A DNA stretch of 64,000 bases from Thermoanaerobacter kivui (GCF_000763575.1 NZ_CP009170.1:2133501-2197500), one strand, 5' to 3'. Shown: positions 17,543 through 25,205, counted from the stretch's first letter. Numbers and translations: made by a program. The notes: generated by a model not told the origin, from the sequence alone.

Positions 17543-18178
17543 TTAATCACTTTGCAGCGGATTAAATTTTATCAAAAACTCAACAGGTTCTCCTCTAAAA
17601 GTAGCTTTTTTTTCTTGCACACGAGTTCCACCGTCAAGTTCTGTATCTATTCTTTTTATTTTCCATTCTTTTTCTTCTTTTACAAAAGTATATTTTCGTA
17701 AGTAATAGTTATAAATAGTATATCCTTTATAAGTCGTTACTGCTTTTCCCTTTGAAAAAATATATTTATTTCCACCCTCGTTGTATACTTTTGAAATTTG
17801 TACTTCTACTTCAGTTTTTGCAGGTTTAATAATATCTCTAAGTTTTTTTAACTCCTCTTCCGTAAAAAGGGCGGTATTTTTCCCTTTTACCATATTTATA
17901 GCTTCTGGGAAAAGAACCCATGCTGGATCATACGTTATTATTAACTGACCTTCATATAATCTATTTTCATAAAATTCTTTTGTAAATTTTGCAACCTCCT
18001 TCACTTTTTTAATATAATCGTCCGTAGTCAAATACCAATTCGCATACTTGTTGTTCAATTCTTCTATTGCTTTTACTTCCTTTAACAATTCCTCATCAGT
18101 ATTATTAAAATCACACCCAATAAAAAAAAGAAAAAGGAATGATAGAAGAGAAAGTATAATGATATTCCTTTTCATCAA
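17543..18178 (-). CDS. Lipoprotein of unknown function, paralogue of 10568-11179
   Basis: 211 residues with a signal peptide ending FFIGC (Cys22). It shares blocks such as LREVKAIEEL/LKEVKAIEEL, VEVQISKVY, YIFSKG, VTTYKG, YLRKYTF and EPVEFLIKFN with the protein at 10568-11179, with a short insertion (ENRLYEGQ) around residue 70. The gene starts 32 bp after the secreted protein gene 18211-18714 and is likely driven by promoter block copy 2. Function is unknown. Confidence 0.75.
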   Translation of the reverse strand: MMKRNIIILSLLSFLFLFFIGCDFNNTDEELLKEVKAIEELNNKYANWYLTTDDYIKKVKEVAKFTKEFYENRLYEGQLIITYDPAWVLFPEAINMVKGKNTALFTEEELKKLRDIIKPAKTEVEVQISKVYNEGGNKYIFSKGKAVTTYKGYTIYNYYLRKYTFVKEEKEWKIKRIDTELDGGTRVQEKKATFRGEPVEFLIKFNPLQSD

Positions 18179-18210
18179 ATGCCACCCCTCTATTTAATTT
18201 TTATGTGCCA

Positions 18211-18714
18211 TTAATAAGTCGGTAAAGAACTGCTAAATGTCGTATGATATTCTTCTCTAACTATAGATAAACCTGTATTAGGCTCAGTATATTCTATGCG
18301 TGTAAGTGTTCTGTAATAAGAACCATCTGGTGCAAGGATTTCTTTTAACACAGCTCCTTTTGCAAGGTTTAATTGAATGTAATAAACAGCGTCATTAATT
18401 ACTGGATTGGTTTTTGATACTAAACGTATTTTTTGCCCTGTTACTGCATTTATTTCCCATGTCTCCTCCCAACTATACCAAACCTTATGTTTCAATGTAC
18501 CAACTCGAATACCATTTACATTCAACGCATAAGGGATTTCTCTATAGTCAGAACGGTACACTGTAACATAGTCTGCAATATATTCTGGTTCAAGCTTTTG
18601 AATATTTTTAGAATCACTAGAATTTGATACCATAGCAAAAGAAGTAGAAAATGTTACAGCAATCAATAATGAAAAAGTAATAAGAAGTGAAAACATTTTT
18701 TTCATTATTTCCAT
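18211..18714 (-). CDS. Secreted protein of unknown function (promoter block copy 2)
   Basis: 167 residues with a Sec signal peptide (KKMFSLLITFSLLIAVTFST, cleaved near AMVS). The mature part is strand-rich and Tyr-rich (YVTVYRSDYREIPYALNVNG, SYYRTLTRIEYTEPNTG) and has no cysteine. A good ribosome binding site (GGAGGGAG) precedes the ATG. It is the first gene of a unit: promoter block copy 2, this gene, lipoprotein 17543-18178, membrane protein 17040-17465. I recognise no domain. Confidence 0.7.
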   Translation of the reverse strand: MEIMKKMFSLLITFSLLIAVTFSTSFAMVSNSSDSKNIQKLEPEYIADYVTVYRSDYREIPYALNVNGIRVGTLKHKVWYSWEETWEINAVTGQKIRLVSKTNPVINDAVYYIQLNLAKGAVLKEILAPDGSYYRTLTRIEYTEPNTGLSIVREEYHTTFSSSLPTY

Positions 18715-18749
18715 TATTTTTTAACTCCCTCCTTTTACTAATTCTAAGG

Positions 18750-18901
18750 ACTACCGGTAGTTCCTTCTATATCCATGGTATCTTATTTCTAGCATCTTGT
18801 CAATTGACCAAAAGTATAAATTTTTATTAAAATAACCCTTACTTTTGTACTTTAGTACAAAAACTAGGTCTTCATCCTCTAAAATTTGTACTAAAGTACA
18901 A
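18750..18901 (-). promoter_or_regulatory. Promoter/operator block, copy 2 (best preserved)
   Basis: Minus-strand -35 TTGACA (18803-18798), 17-bp spacer, -10 TACCAT (18780-18775). A perfect palindrome ACTACCGGTAGT (18750-18761) falls about 7-18 bp past the likely transcription start. Two more palindromes lie upstream: TTTTGTACTTTAGTACAAAA (18843-18862) and TTGTACTAAAGTACAA (18886-18901), centres 41 bp apart, about four helical turns. Confidence 0.8.
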
Positions 18902-18918
18902 TCTAACATTTTTATCCC

Positions 18919-19392
18919 CTATAGTGATGTAAGACAATAAAAACTTATATTAAATCTAACTTTGTTGCCTTGTATATGCAGTCCTTCACATTCTTTGTTC
19001 CCAATAGTTTGTATTTCCTTTTCTTCCGAAATCTCAACCATTACCAGATCGTCTAAGCTAAGATTCTTATTTTTTAATTCTTGATTATAAATTTGAAAAA
19101 CCTCACTTAATTGGGCTTGTGGAATATTCGTTTTTGTTACCAAAAAGTATAATGGTAATTCCTTTCCTTCTATCACACCCGTGATAAAATCTTTGTTCAT
19201 TACTATAGAAATAGTTGCTTCATCACTCCCTATAATAGCTTCCCCCTCATAAGTGTAAAAACTTGATTTCTGGTGTATGATACTACTTTTGTATTCAGCT
19301 GAAAAAGAAACATAAATACTGCTCAGCTCAAAATAACCAAAAATTTTATTATTGGTTATTTCTATGCTACAATTATTAAAAACATTATCCAT
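18919..19392 (-). CDS. Chimeric ORF ending in an out-of-frame regulator relic
   Basis: 157 residues of unknown family (ELSSIYVSFSAEYKSSIIHQ; TNIPQAQLSEVFQIYNQELK). Its last 30 codons lie on DNA nearly identical to the 3' end of the GAF-LuxR regulator gene (21024-21110) but read in another frame. In the regulator's frame the same bases still encode KLLGTKNVKDCIYKATKLDL and a stop. Its upstream leader also matches the regulator's leader. So this ORF sits where a regulator copy used to be. ATG at 19392 is chosen; the frame is open 15 codons further only through leader sequence. Confidence 0.5.
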   Translation of the reverse strand: MDNVFNNCSIEITNNKIFGYFELSSIYVSFSAEYKSSIIHQKSSFYTYEGEAIIGSDEATISIVMNKDFITGVIEGKELPLYFLVTKTNIPQAQLSEVFQIYNQELKNKNLSLDDLVMVEISEEKEIQTIGNKECEGLHIQGNKVRFNISFYCLTSL

Positions 19393-19395
19393 CTC

Positions 19396-19503
19396 TAAAT
19401 ATCCTCTTTTTACTAAATTGTAATATTTATGTAACATTGTTGTAATACTTTGATTTTATAATGCAACATTTAAAGAAAAAAATAAAAGAGCAGGAATTTC
19501 CTG
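19396..19503 (-). repeat. Leader block copy 2 with a decayed terminator
   Basis: Matches the leader of the GAF-LuxR regulator (21822-21930), including ATTACAACAATGTTACA and, further out, AGAGCAGGAATTTCCTG, a damaged version of the mgtA terminator hairpin at 21901-21923. This indicates the block was copied from the regulator/mgtA boundary. Confidence 0.7.
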
Positions 19504-19577
19504 ACACTGTTTCGAGTTATTCTTACTTGTCCCTTTTATATTTCTTCCAGTGGATGTGGATATTTTTGCTTAAAATC

Positions 19578-19603
19578 CAGACAGATGAACCTCCCCTTGT
19601 CTT
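19578..19603. repeat. Degenerate REP-like unit
   Basis: CAGACAGATGAACCTCCCC followed by TTGTCT keeps most REP positions but has lost the perfect hairpin. Confidence 0.5.
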
Positions 19604-19613
19604 TTGTCATACT

Positions 19614-19742
19614 TTATCCAGCATATATCCTTATGAGTTCTAGTATAATTACAAATATTACAACACAACTTACTATCAGCCCCATAATTATCCCTATTAT
19701 TCGTTTTGATTTACTACTTAATTTATTAAATCTTTTAAACAT
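19614..19742 (-). CDS. 42-residue single-pass membrane peptide
   Basis: ATG at 19742 follows GAGGAG with good spacing. The product has a basic N-terminus (FKRFNKLSSKSKR) and one long transmembrane helix (IIGIIMGLIVSCVVIFVIIL). It lies downstream of the secreted-protein gene 19986-20729, separated by a strong hairpin. Size, charge and position resemble small immunity or export-accessory peptides; the function is not known. Confidence 0.6.
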   Translation of the reverse strand: MFKRFNKLSSKSKRIIGIIMGLIVSCVVIFVIILELIRIYAG

Positions 19743-19813
19743 GGTTTAATATCTCCTCTCTAATAAAAATCTGATTACTTAACGGCAATAAATACAGTTT
19801 ACAAAATTAATGC

Positions 19814-19853
19814 TACTGCATATTACAAAGCGTTAACTTTGTAATATGCAGTA
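19814..19853 (-). promoter_or_regulatory. Intercistronic hairpin without T run
   Basis: A perfect 17-bp inverted repeat (TACTGCATATTACAAAG and its complement) with a 6-nt loop, in the gap between the secreted-protein gene and the 42-residue membrane-peptide gene. No poly-T follows on the minus strand, so mRNA stabilisation or partial termination is more likely than full termination. The rest of the 240-bp gap shows nothing else. Confidence 0.65.
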
Positions 19854-19985
19854 ATTTATAAAAACAACATCCAAAAATATTTAAACTGAAACTTTAAATG
19901 TCCAGAATCCTTTAATTATTCGTCTTGAAAAGTTAATGTTCTGAAAAATTAATCTTCACCACGCGAATTAATACTTTTAAATATT

Positions 19986-20729
19986 TTATAATTTATTTAC
20001 CCATCCTCCAGCATTGTTGTAAATATCACCCCACACTCCAACTTGAACAGTCTGGATTGGAATTCCTAAATCTATCATAGTTAAATCTGCAGTAGAATAT
20101 GCTTTATCCCCAAAAATCCAAGCAGTTTTTCCACTCCACGAATACGACCAGGCTGGAGCTAATAAATTTCTTGATACAACATGATCATATCCAACTATAC
20201 TTAATATCGAATAATTATCATGTTCATACTTAACCCATGAGGTTGTTTCAAATACGGTTATTCCAAATACTTCTACCCAGCGTTTATATGTTGCAGTAGT
20301 CAGTTCAATTGATGAACTAGAAATTGTATAATCTCTTTTATCTAGTAATTTATCAATACTATTATCAACTACTATATCACCAGCTAAAAAGGTTTCTTTT
20401 TCGCTATCTCCTAATGCTTTAAACACATCCCTCATTAGTTCTTTATTATTAATTATTTCAATGAATTTTTCTTGCTTATCTTTTGTTAAAGATTTGTATT
20501 TATATAGCGCATTTATAATAGCATTTTTTTCTTCACTATTACTATTATTGGCTTTTTGGATTAAATAAGATTCATATTCTTGGGGTGAATTAACCATTAA
20601 TTTTTTATTGTTTAAATTCGAAATTTTTAAATCGGTAGCAGAGGCTGGACTCAAAGTTGAAATTGAAAGAAACAATGCAATTGCAAACAATAAAATTAAC
20701 TTTTTAATATTTAAAGACTTTTTTACCAT
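19986..20729 (-). CDS. Secreted protein of unknown function (promoter block copy 3)
   Basis: 247 residues. A Sec signal peptide (LILLFAIALFLSISTLSPAS-ATD) is followed by a helical, Asn/Lys-rich propeptide-like region to about residue 120. The C-terminal domain of about 110 residues is aromatic-rich (TYKRWVEVFGITVFETTSWV, LLAPAWSYSWSGKTAWIFGD, GVWGDIYNNAGGWVNKL). That two-part layout is seen in some large secreted bacteriocins and antimicrobial proteins, but I cannot assign a family. ATG at 20729 follows GGTGG. The gene lies between the regulator and a 42-residue membrane peptide. Confidence 0.7.
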   Translation of the reverse strand: MVKKSLNIKKLILLFAIALFLSISTLSPASATDLKISNLNNKKLMVNSPQEYESYLIQKANNSNSEEKNAIINALYKYKSLTKDKQEKFIEIINNKELMRDVFKALGDSEKETFLAGDIVVDNSIDKLLDKRDYTISSSSIELTTATYKRWVEVFGITVFETTSWVKYEHDNYSILSIVGYDHVVSRNLLAPAWSYSWSGKTAWIFGDKAYSTADLTMIDLGIPIQTVQVGVWGDIYNNAGGWVNKL

Positions 20730-20824
20730 TATTAACACCACCTGTATTATTTTTTAACATGTTATTATCTAAAATATATTCTCTTTTTCTAACACTTTCA
20801 ACTCCTTTCCTAATAATTCTAAGG

Positions 20825-20976
20825 ACTACCGATAGTTCCTTCTATATCCATGGTATCTTATTTCCAGCATCTTGTCAATTGACCAAAAGTATAAATTTCC
20901 ACTAAAATAGCCCTTACTTTTGTACTTTAGTATAAAAACTGGATTTTCCTCCTTTAAAATTTGTACTAAAATACAA
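20825..20976 (-). promoter_or_regulatory. Promoter/operator block, copy 3
   Basis: Same layout as copy 2: -35 TTGACA (20878-20873), 17 bp, -10 TACCAT (20855-20850), downstream palindrome with one mismatch (ACTACCGATAGT, 20825-20836), and upstream sites at 20918-20937 and 20961-20976, each with one or two changed bases. It starts less than 50 bp after the regulator gene. Confidence 0.78.
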
Positions 20977-21023
20977 TCTAACATTTTTTGTCCCTTATTT
21001 AGTGATGTAAAAACAATAAAAAC

Positions 21024-21782
21024 TTATATTAAATCTAACTTTGTTGCCTTGTATATACAATCCTTTACATTTTTTGTTCCTAATAGTTTGAAAATTTTCC
21101 TTTTATGATACTTTATATTGCTTAGTGACATATTAATTGTTTTTGCAATTTCTTTATCTGTTTTCCCTTCTGCCGTAAGCTTGAGTATCTTTGTATCTAT
21201 TTCGTCAAATTTTTTCTTTATTCTTTCCATCTCAAATTCCTGGTAATTTCTTTCTATATATCTTGCTATTAAAAATACTACTGCGACTAAATTATCATTA
21301 AACTCATTTTCAGAAGATATGTCTACTATCCCTATCAAATTTCCTTCTTTATCAAAAATAGGCCCAGCAGTACAATTTAACCTTTTTAAATCTTCAATAT
21401 AGTGCTGTTCTTTTCTCACAACCGCTATATTCTTCTCTCTTATCGCCAGTGATACTGCATTTGTACCTGCAATTTCTTTTTTTAATACCATACCCTTTTT
21501 TAAGTAAAAATCGATATCGACATGGGGTAAGTTTAATTCCAGTATTACACCTTCTTTATCAGTTAACAAAAATATAAAGTTTCTAAAATCATTAATATCT
21601 TTCAAATCTTTAATGCTTTTGCGAAAAGCTTTAATTAATGAATACCTTTTGCTATCTTCAACAATTTTTACATTATTCAACGCTACTAACTTTTTATCCG
21701 GTGTTAAGCCCCTTTTTAAACATCTCCCCCACGACTGTTCAAATAGACCCTTATGTGTATCAAATCTTATGACCTCCCCCAT
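21024..21782 (-). CDS. GAF-like sensor with LuxR-type DNA-binding domain
   Basis: 252 residues. The N-terminal part (QSWGRCLKRGLTPDKK) resembles the start of AcoR-type activators. A GAF-like sensor follows (residues about 60-170; EIAGTNAVSLAIREKNIAVV, GPIFDKEGNLIGIVDISS), but there is no AAA+ sigma-54 domain. A C-terminal LuxR/GerE helix-turn-helix (TDKEIAKTINMSLSNIKYHK) comes instead. Promoter block copy 3 starts right after the gene. The regulator is the natural candidate to bind the paired TTGTACT sites, but this is inference. A relic of its 3' end lies at 18919-19010. Confidence 0.8.
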   Translation of the reverse strand: MGEVIRFDTHKGLFEQSWGRCLKRGLTPDKKLVALNNVKIVEDSKRYSLIKAFRKSIKDLKDINDFRNFIFLLTDKEGVILELNLPHVDIDFYLKKGMVLKKEIAGTNAVSLAIREKNIAVVRKEQHYIEDLKRLNCTAGPIFDKEGNLIGIVDISSENEFNDNLVAVVFLIARYIERNYQEFEMERIKKKFDEIDTKILKLTAEGKTDKEIAKTINMSLSNIKYHKRKIFKLLGTKNVKDCIYKATKLDLI

Positions 21783-21821
21783 ATTATCCCTCCTATTTTA
21801 CTACTTCTACATATTAATATA

Positions 21822-21895
21822 AATCCCTCCTTTGTTTACCAAAATTTTATATTTTGTAACATTGTTGTAATATTTCAATCTTCTAATGTGTTGTA
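21822..21895 (-). repeat. Leader block copy 3 (regulator leader, probable source copy)
   Basis: The minus strand has ATTACAACAATGTTACAAAA and GGTAAACAAAGGAGGGATT before the regulator gene. Related blocks occur at 8640-8706 and 19396-19503. Confidence 0.65.
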
Positions 21896-21897
21896 TT

Positions 21898-21930
21898 AAA
21901 AAGAGCAGGATTTCTCCTGCTCATGTTTTT
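21898..21930 (-). terminator. mgtA terminator
   Basis: Minus strand GAGCAGGA, GAAA loop, TCCTGCTC, then TTTTT; 40 bp after the mgtA stop codon. Confidence 0.85.
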
Positions 21931-21969
21931 ATATATTTCTACTTGTCTGTATCCGTTGTCTAAAAAATG

Positions 21970-24657
21970 TTACAGCAAACTTCCAAATTTTTTTACAAAT
22001 CTCGTTTTAACGTATTGCGCCAAAGTCAAGTATGCAAGAAGCGTAGCTGCCAAGAACAAGAAGTATATTGCTGGTAGAGGCGTCATCCCAAGTTTAACTC
22101 CAAAAGAAGTAAATGGCACAATCGTTCCTACTGTAACAGCTGCTGAGGTAAAAAGTAATAGTGGCCATGAAGCAATGCTTTGTATAAAAGGAATCTTCTC
22201 GGTCCTAAGCATGTGAACTACCATTGTTTGCGTCCATAAGCTTTCTACAAACCAGCCTGTTTGGAAAAGTGAAACAAATTGGAGTTTAAGTGCTTCAGGC
22301 AACAAGAAGTAAGAACCACCTATAACCAACGGACCAATTACAAAAAACATCAAAGCATAAGTGGTTATATCAAAAATTGAACTAGTAGGTCCAAACCATA
22401 CCATGAAATTGCCTATATTTGCAGCATCCCATTTTCTTGGCTTTTGTATATACTCTTTATCCATTGTATCCCAAGGCACTGATGTCATTGACAAATCATA
22501 AGTTAAATTAAGGAAAAGAAGTTGCAATGGCTGCATTGGCAAAAAAGGCAAGAATGCACTTGCTACTAAAACTGAAAATACATTACCAAAATTAGAACTC
22601 GATGTAATTGCAATGTATTTCATAATATTTCCAAAAATTCTGCGTCCTTCTACAACTCCCTCTTCTAATACCGTAAGACTTTTTTCTAAAAGTATTATAT
22701 CTGCTGACTCTTTTGCAATATCTACTGCAGAGTCAACAGAAATTCCAACATCGGCTTCTCTTAGTGCAGACGCATCATTGATACCGTCCCCCATATATCC
22801 AACAATGTGGCCTTTGCTCTGAAGTGCCTTTATTATTCTCGATTTTTGCATAGGAGAAAGTTTTGCAAAAATTGTCGTCTTTTCTGCTACTTCTGCTAAT
22901 TCTTCATCTGTCATATTCTCTATTTCATTTCCTAATAGAATATTCTCTACAGCAATCCCCACTTCTTTACAGATTTTCTTTGTCACTATTTCATTGTCAC
23001 CAGTAAGAATTTTTACATCTACTCCATGTTCTTTTAAGGCTTTTATCGCATAAGGTGCAGATTCTTTTGGCGGGTCTAGAAAACCTATATAACCCATGAG
23101 AACCATCTTACTTTCATCCGCCACACTGAAAACTCCCTCTGGTGGAACATCATTTTTTTGAGCTACGGCAAGCACCCTCATTCCGTCTTCATTTAATTTT
23201 CTTACCATTTCTCTTACTTCTTGGCGTATTTCATCTGTCAAAGGAACAACTTCACCTTTGTACTCAGCGTATTCGCAGATGGAAAGCACTTCTTCAACGG
23301 CGCCTTTCGTTACAAGCTGCCTTTTCCCACCTTCGCTCTCTAAAACTACAGACATTCTTCGCCTTACAAAATCAAAGGGTATCTCATCAACTTTTTTGTA
23401 TATTTTATCTAAACCATTAAAGCCCTTTTCAACTCCATACTCTAAAATAGCTACATCCATCAAGTTCCTTAGACCTGTTTGATAATAACTGTTAAGATAT
23501 GCATGTCTTAAAACTCTGTCATCTTCATTTCCATGTATATCAAGATGTTTTTCTACAACTATTTTGTTTAATGTCAAAGTGCCAGTCTTATCAGTACAAA
23601 GTATATCCATTGCTCCGAAATTTTGAATAGCATCTAATCTCTTGACAATTGTCTTATGTTTTGCCATTGTCACAGCACCTTTAGCAAGGTTTGTAGTGAC
23701 TATCATTGGAAGCATTTCGGGAGTAAGTCCAACAGCTACAGCCAAGGCAAAAAGCAATGCATCCAACCAATTACCCTTTGTAAGGCCATTTATCACAAAA
23801 ACAATTGGAAACATAACTGCCATAAACTTGATAAGCACTTTGCTGACATTGTTAATACCCTTTTCAAAACTTGTCATTGCCCTATGCCCTACAAGGGACT
23901 TTGCCATTGAACCAAAATAAGTACGGTCACCTGTTGAAAGAACTACAGCAATAGCAGAGCCACTTACTACATTGGTACCCATAAAGCATATATTTTCTAA
24001 GTCTGAGAGGTTTAAATCCTTAGCTTTCCTTTTTTCTTCTTTTAAATCCGGATATTTCTCAACTGGTTCAGATTCTCCTGACAAGGTCGCTTGGTTTATG
24101 AATAAGTCCTTGGAAGTAATAACCCTAACATCTGCAGGTACCATATCTCCTGCTGCCAAATGTATTATATCACCAGGTACTATTTCTTCCATTTTTATTT
24201 CTCTCTCACCTGTATCTTTGCGAATAACTGCAGCAGTTGTGTGGACAAGAGCTTTTAGTTTTTCAGCTTCTACATTAGAACGGTACTCTTGAATAAAACG
24301 AAGTAGCCCACTAACCGTTACCATTATAGAAATAATAATTATAGTGCTCCAATCCCTGTCTTGAGGTGCAGTAAAAAGCACATCAGTTATATATGACACA
24401 ATTGCCAAAAATACCAATATGCCTATGAAAGGATTTATAAATGCTTTAATCAATTGAATATACCAAGGATCCGGTTTTTCATGAGCTACCTCATTTAACC
24501 CATACATTTCAAGCCTATCTTCTGCTTCCTCAGAAGTCAGCCCTTCTATATCTGTACCTAATTGTGCCAAAATTTCATCAACATCTTTTCTGGCAAACTC
24601 AATTAATTGAGAAAGTATCATATCTGTGAAGCCATTTTTCTTTGCGATTTTGATCAT
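21970..24657 (-). CDS. mgtA: Magnesium-translocating P-type ATPase MgtA
   Basis: 895 residues of a P3B-type ATPase that imports Mg2+. An N-terminal cation-ATPase domain (GLTSEEAEDRLEMYGLNEVA) is followed by the actuator motif TLSGES, the phosphorylation motif DKTGTLT, the ATP-binding region and the hinge GDGINDA. Ten or so transmembrane helices are present, with PEMLPMIV in the M4 region and NLTYDLSM in M6. ATG at 24657 is chosen because the GGAGG is 9 bp away; an ATG two codons earlier is only 3 bp from it. An M-box riboswitch and a structured leader control it. Confidence 0.95.
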   Translation of the reverse strand: MIKIAKKNGFTDMILSQLIEFARKDVDEILAQLGTDIEGLTSEEAEDRLEMYGLNEVAHEKPDPWYIQLIKAFINPFIGILVFLAIVSYITDVLFTAPQDRDWSTIIIISIMVTVSGLLRFIQEYRSNVEAEKLKALVHTTAAVIRKDTGEREIKMEEIVPGDIIHLAAGDMVPADVRVITSKDLFINQATLSGESEPVEKYPDLKEEKRKAKDLNLSDLENICFMGTNVVSGSAIAVVLSTGDRTYFGSMAKSLVGHRAMTSFEKGINNVSKVLIKFMAVMFPIVFVINGLTKGNWLDALLFALAVAVGLTPEMLPMIVTTNLAKGAVTMAKHKTIVKRLDAIQNFGAMDILCTDKTGTLTLNKIVVEKHLDIHGNEDDRVLRHAYLNSYYQTGLRNLMDVAILEYGVEKGFNGLDKIYKKVDEIPFDFVRRRMSVVLESEGGKRQLVTKGAVEEVLSICEYAEYKGEVVPLTDEIRQEVREMVRKLNEDGMRVLAVAQKNDVPPEGVFSVADESKMVLMGYIGFLDPPKESAPYAIKALKEHGVDVKILTGDNEIVTKKICKEVGIAVENILLGNEIENMTDEELAEVAEKTTIFAKLSPMQKSRIIKALQSKGHIVGYMGDGINDASALREADVGISVDSAVDIAKESADIILLEKSLTVLEEGVVEGRRIFGNIMKYIAITSSSNFGNVFSVLVASAFLPFLPMQPLQLLFLNLTYDLSMTSVPWDTMDKEYIQKPRKWDAANIGNFMVWFGPTSSIFDITTYALMFFVIGPLVIGGSYFLLPEALKLQFVSLFQTGWFVESLWTQTMVVHMLRTEKIPFIQSIASWPLLLFTSAAVTVGTIVPFTSFGVKLGMTPLPAIYFLFLAATLLAYLTLAQYVKTRFVKKFGSLL

Positions 24658-24768
24658 TCCCATACACCTCCAAAGCACAATAATAGACTAAGGCTGCTGA
24701 GTCTTTTGCAACCCTACAATTACAGTATTTGTTTTTTTGTGAAAAACTTTCGTATTTAGACGATGGAA

Positions 24769-24963
24769 TTAAAAGGAATAGTTTTGGAGGTATATGTAAT
24801 AGGACATCAAAAGAAGGGATAAATGGGCACTCCTACCAAGAACAAAATTTATAAAAAAGGCCACCTGTGAGAAGAATGGACGTGGCCCGAAACTATGCCC
24901 ATCCTTCTTCAATGTCATATTACATATACCTTTGTGGCTTTTACTACTACCTCCACCGTCCAT
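24769..24963 (-). CDS. Possible 64-codon leader ORF of mgtA
   Basis: ATG at 24963 follows GGAGGTG with ideal spacing. The frame reads MDGGGSSKSHKGICNMTLKK and ends in a hydrophobic stretch (LSLLLMSYYIYL). It lies in the mgtA mRNA between the M-box terminator and mgtA. The start region is one arm of a perfect 16-bp inverted repeat, so its translation may depend on RNA folding. I know of no homologue. It could be a regulatory leader peptide or a chance frame over a structured RNA. Confidence 0.45.
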   Translation of the reverse strand: MDGGGSSKSHKGICNMTLKKDGHSFGPRPFFSQVAFFINFVLGRSAHLSLLLMSYYIYLQNYSF

Positions 24964-24972
24964 TCTTCTCAC
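24787..24972 (-). promoter_or_regulatory. Interleaved inverted repeats in the mgtA leader
   Basis: Repeat A: 24867-24882 is the exact complement of 24957-24972 (16 bp, arm GTGAGAAGAATGGACG). Repeat B: 24789-24829 is complementary, with few gaps, to 24896-24930 (ends GGTATATGTAATA and ATGGGCA). Each repeat has one arm inside the loop of the other, so both cannot form as simple hairpins together. A short hairpin GGCCAC/GTGGCC (24859-24887) encloses one A arm. Confidence 0.75.
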
Positions 24973-24991
24973 CTCCATTTTTTTGCAAATT

Positions 24992-25024
24992 AAAAAACCT
25001 CTCAACGAATGAAAGAGGTTTTTA
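24992..25024 (-). terminator. M-box riboswitch expression-platform terminator
   Basis: AAACCTCT pairs with AGAGGTTT followed by a T run. Its loop CATTCGTTGAG can instead pair with CTCAACGAAT at the 3' edge of the aptamer, giving an anti-terminator. Confidence 0.85.
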
Positions 25025-25034
25025 AACATTTCAA

Positions 25035-25182
25035 TTCGTTGAGCTTTGGCACTATACAGCTTTGGAAGACTCTCCAGCTGCATTAAGTAAAACCTTAATT
25101 CGGTAATACTTGTTGACCCGTTAGCATCTCTCGATGTTTCCGGGCAGCAGCGTGTATCTGTATAGGAGCCTCACCTAACGAT
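25035..25182 (-). promoter_or_regulatory. M-box (ykoK leader) Mg2+ riboswitch
   Basis: The minus strand contains the hallmark conserved segments in order: GTTAGGTGAGGCTCC, ACGCTGCTGCCCGGAAAC, GCTAACGGGTCAACA, GCAGCTGGAGAGTC and GCTGTATAGTGCC. M-box RNAs fold on Mg2+ and switch off downstream Mg2+ transporter genes by termination. That fits mgtA downstream and the terminator at 24992. Confidence 0.95.
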
Positions 25183-25205
25183 TGTATTAACTTGTGCCCT
25201 TCTAC

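Noticed and set aside
19461-19643. A 60-codon plus-strand frame
   Set aside because: It covers a degenerate terminator and a REP relic and runs opposite the 42-residue peptide gene; it has no ribosome binding site.
21024-21782. Sigma-54-dependent activator of the AcoR type
   Set aside because: Only the sensor part is AcoR-like; the AAA+ domain with GAFTGA is absent and the DNA-binding domain is LuxR-type.
24787-24972. IS200/IS605-type element ends in the mgtA leader
   Set aside because: There is no transposase or TnpB frame and the repeats are interleaved rather than simple subterminal hairpins.
24769-25083. A 104-codon frame starting inside the M-box riboswitch
   Set aside because: Its first 40 codons lie over the aptamer and the terminator; only the internal ATG at 24963 has a ribosome binding site, so the shorter ORF is reported instead.
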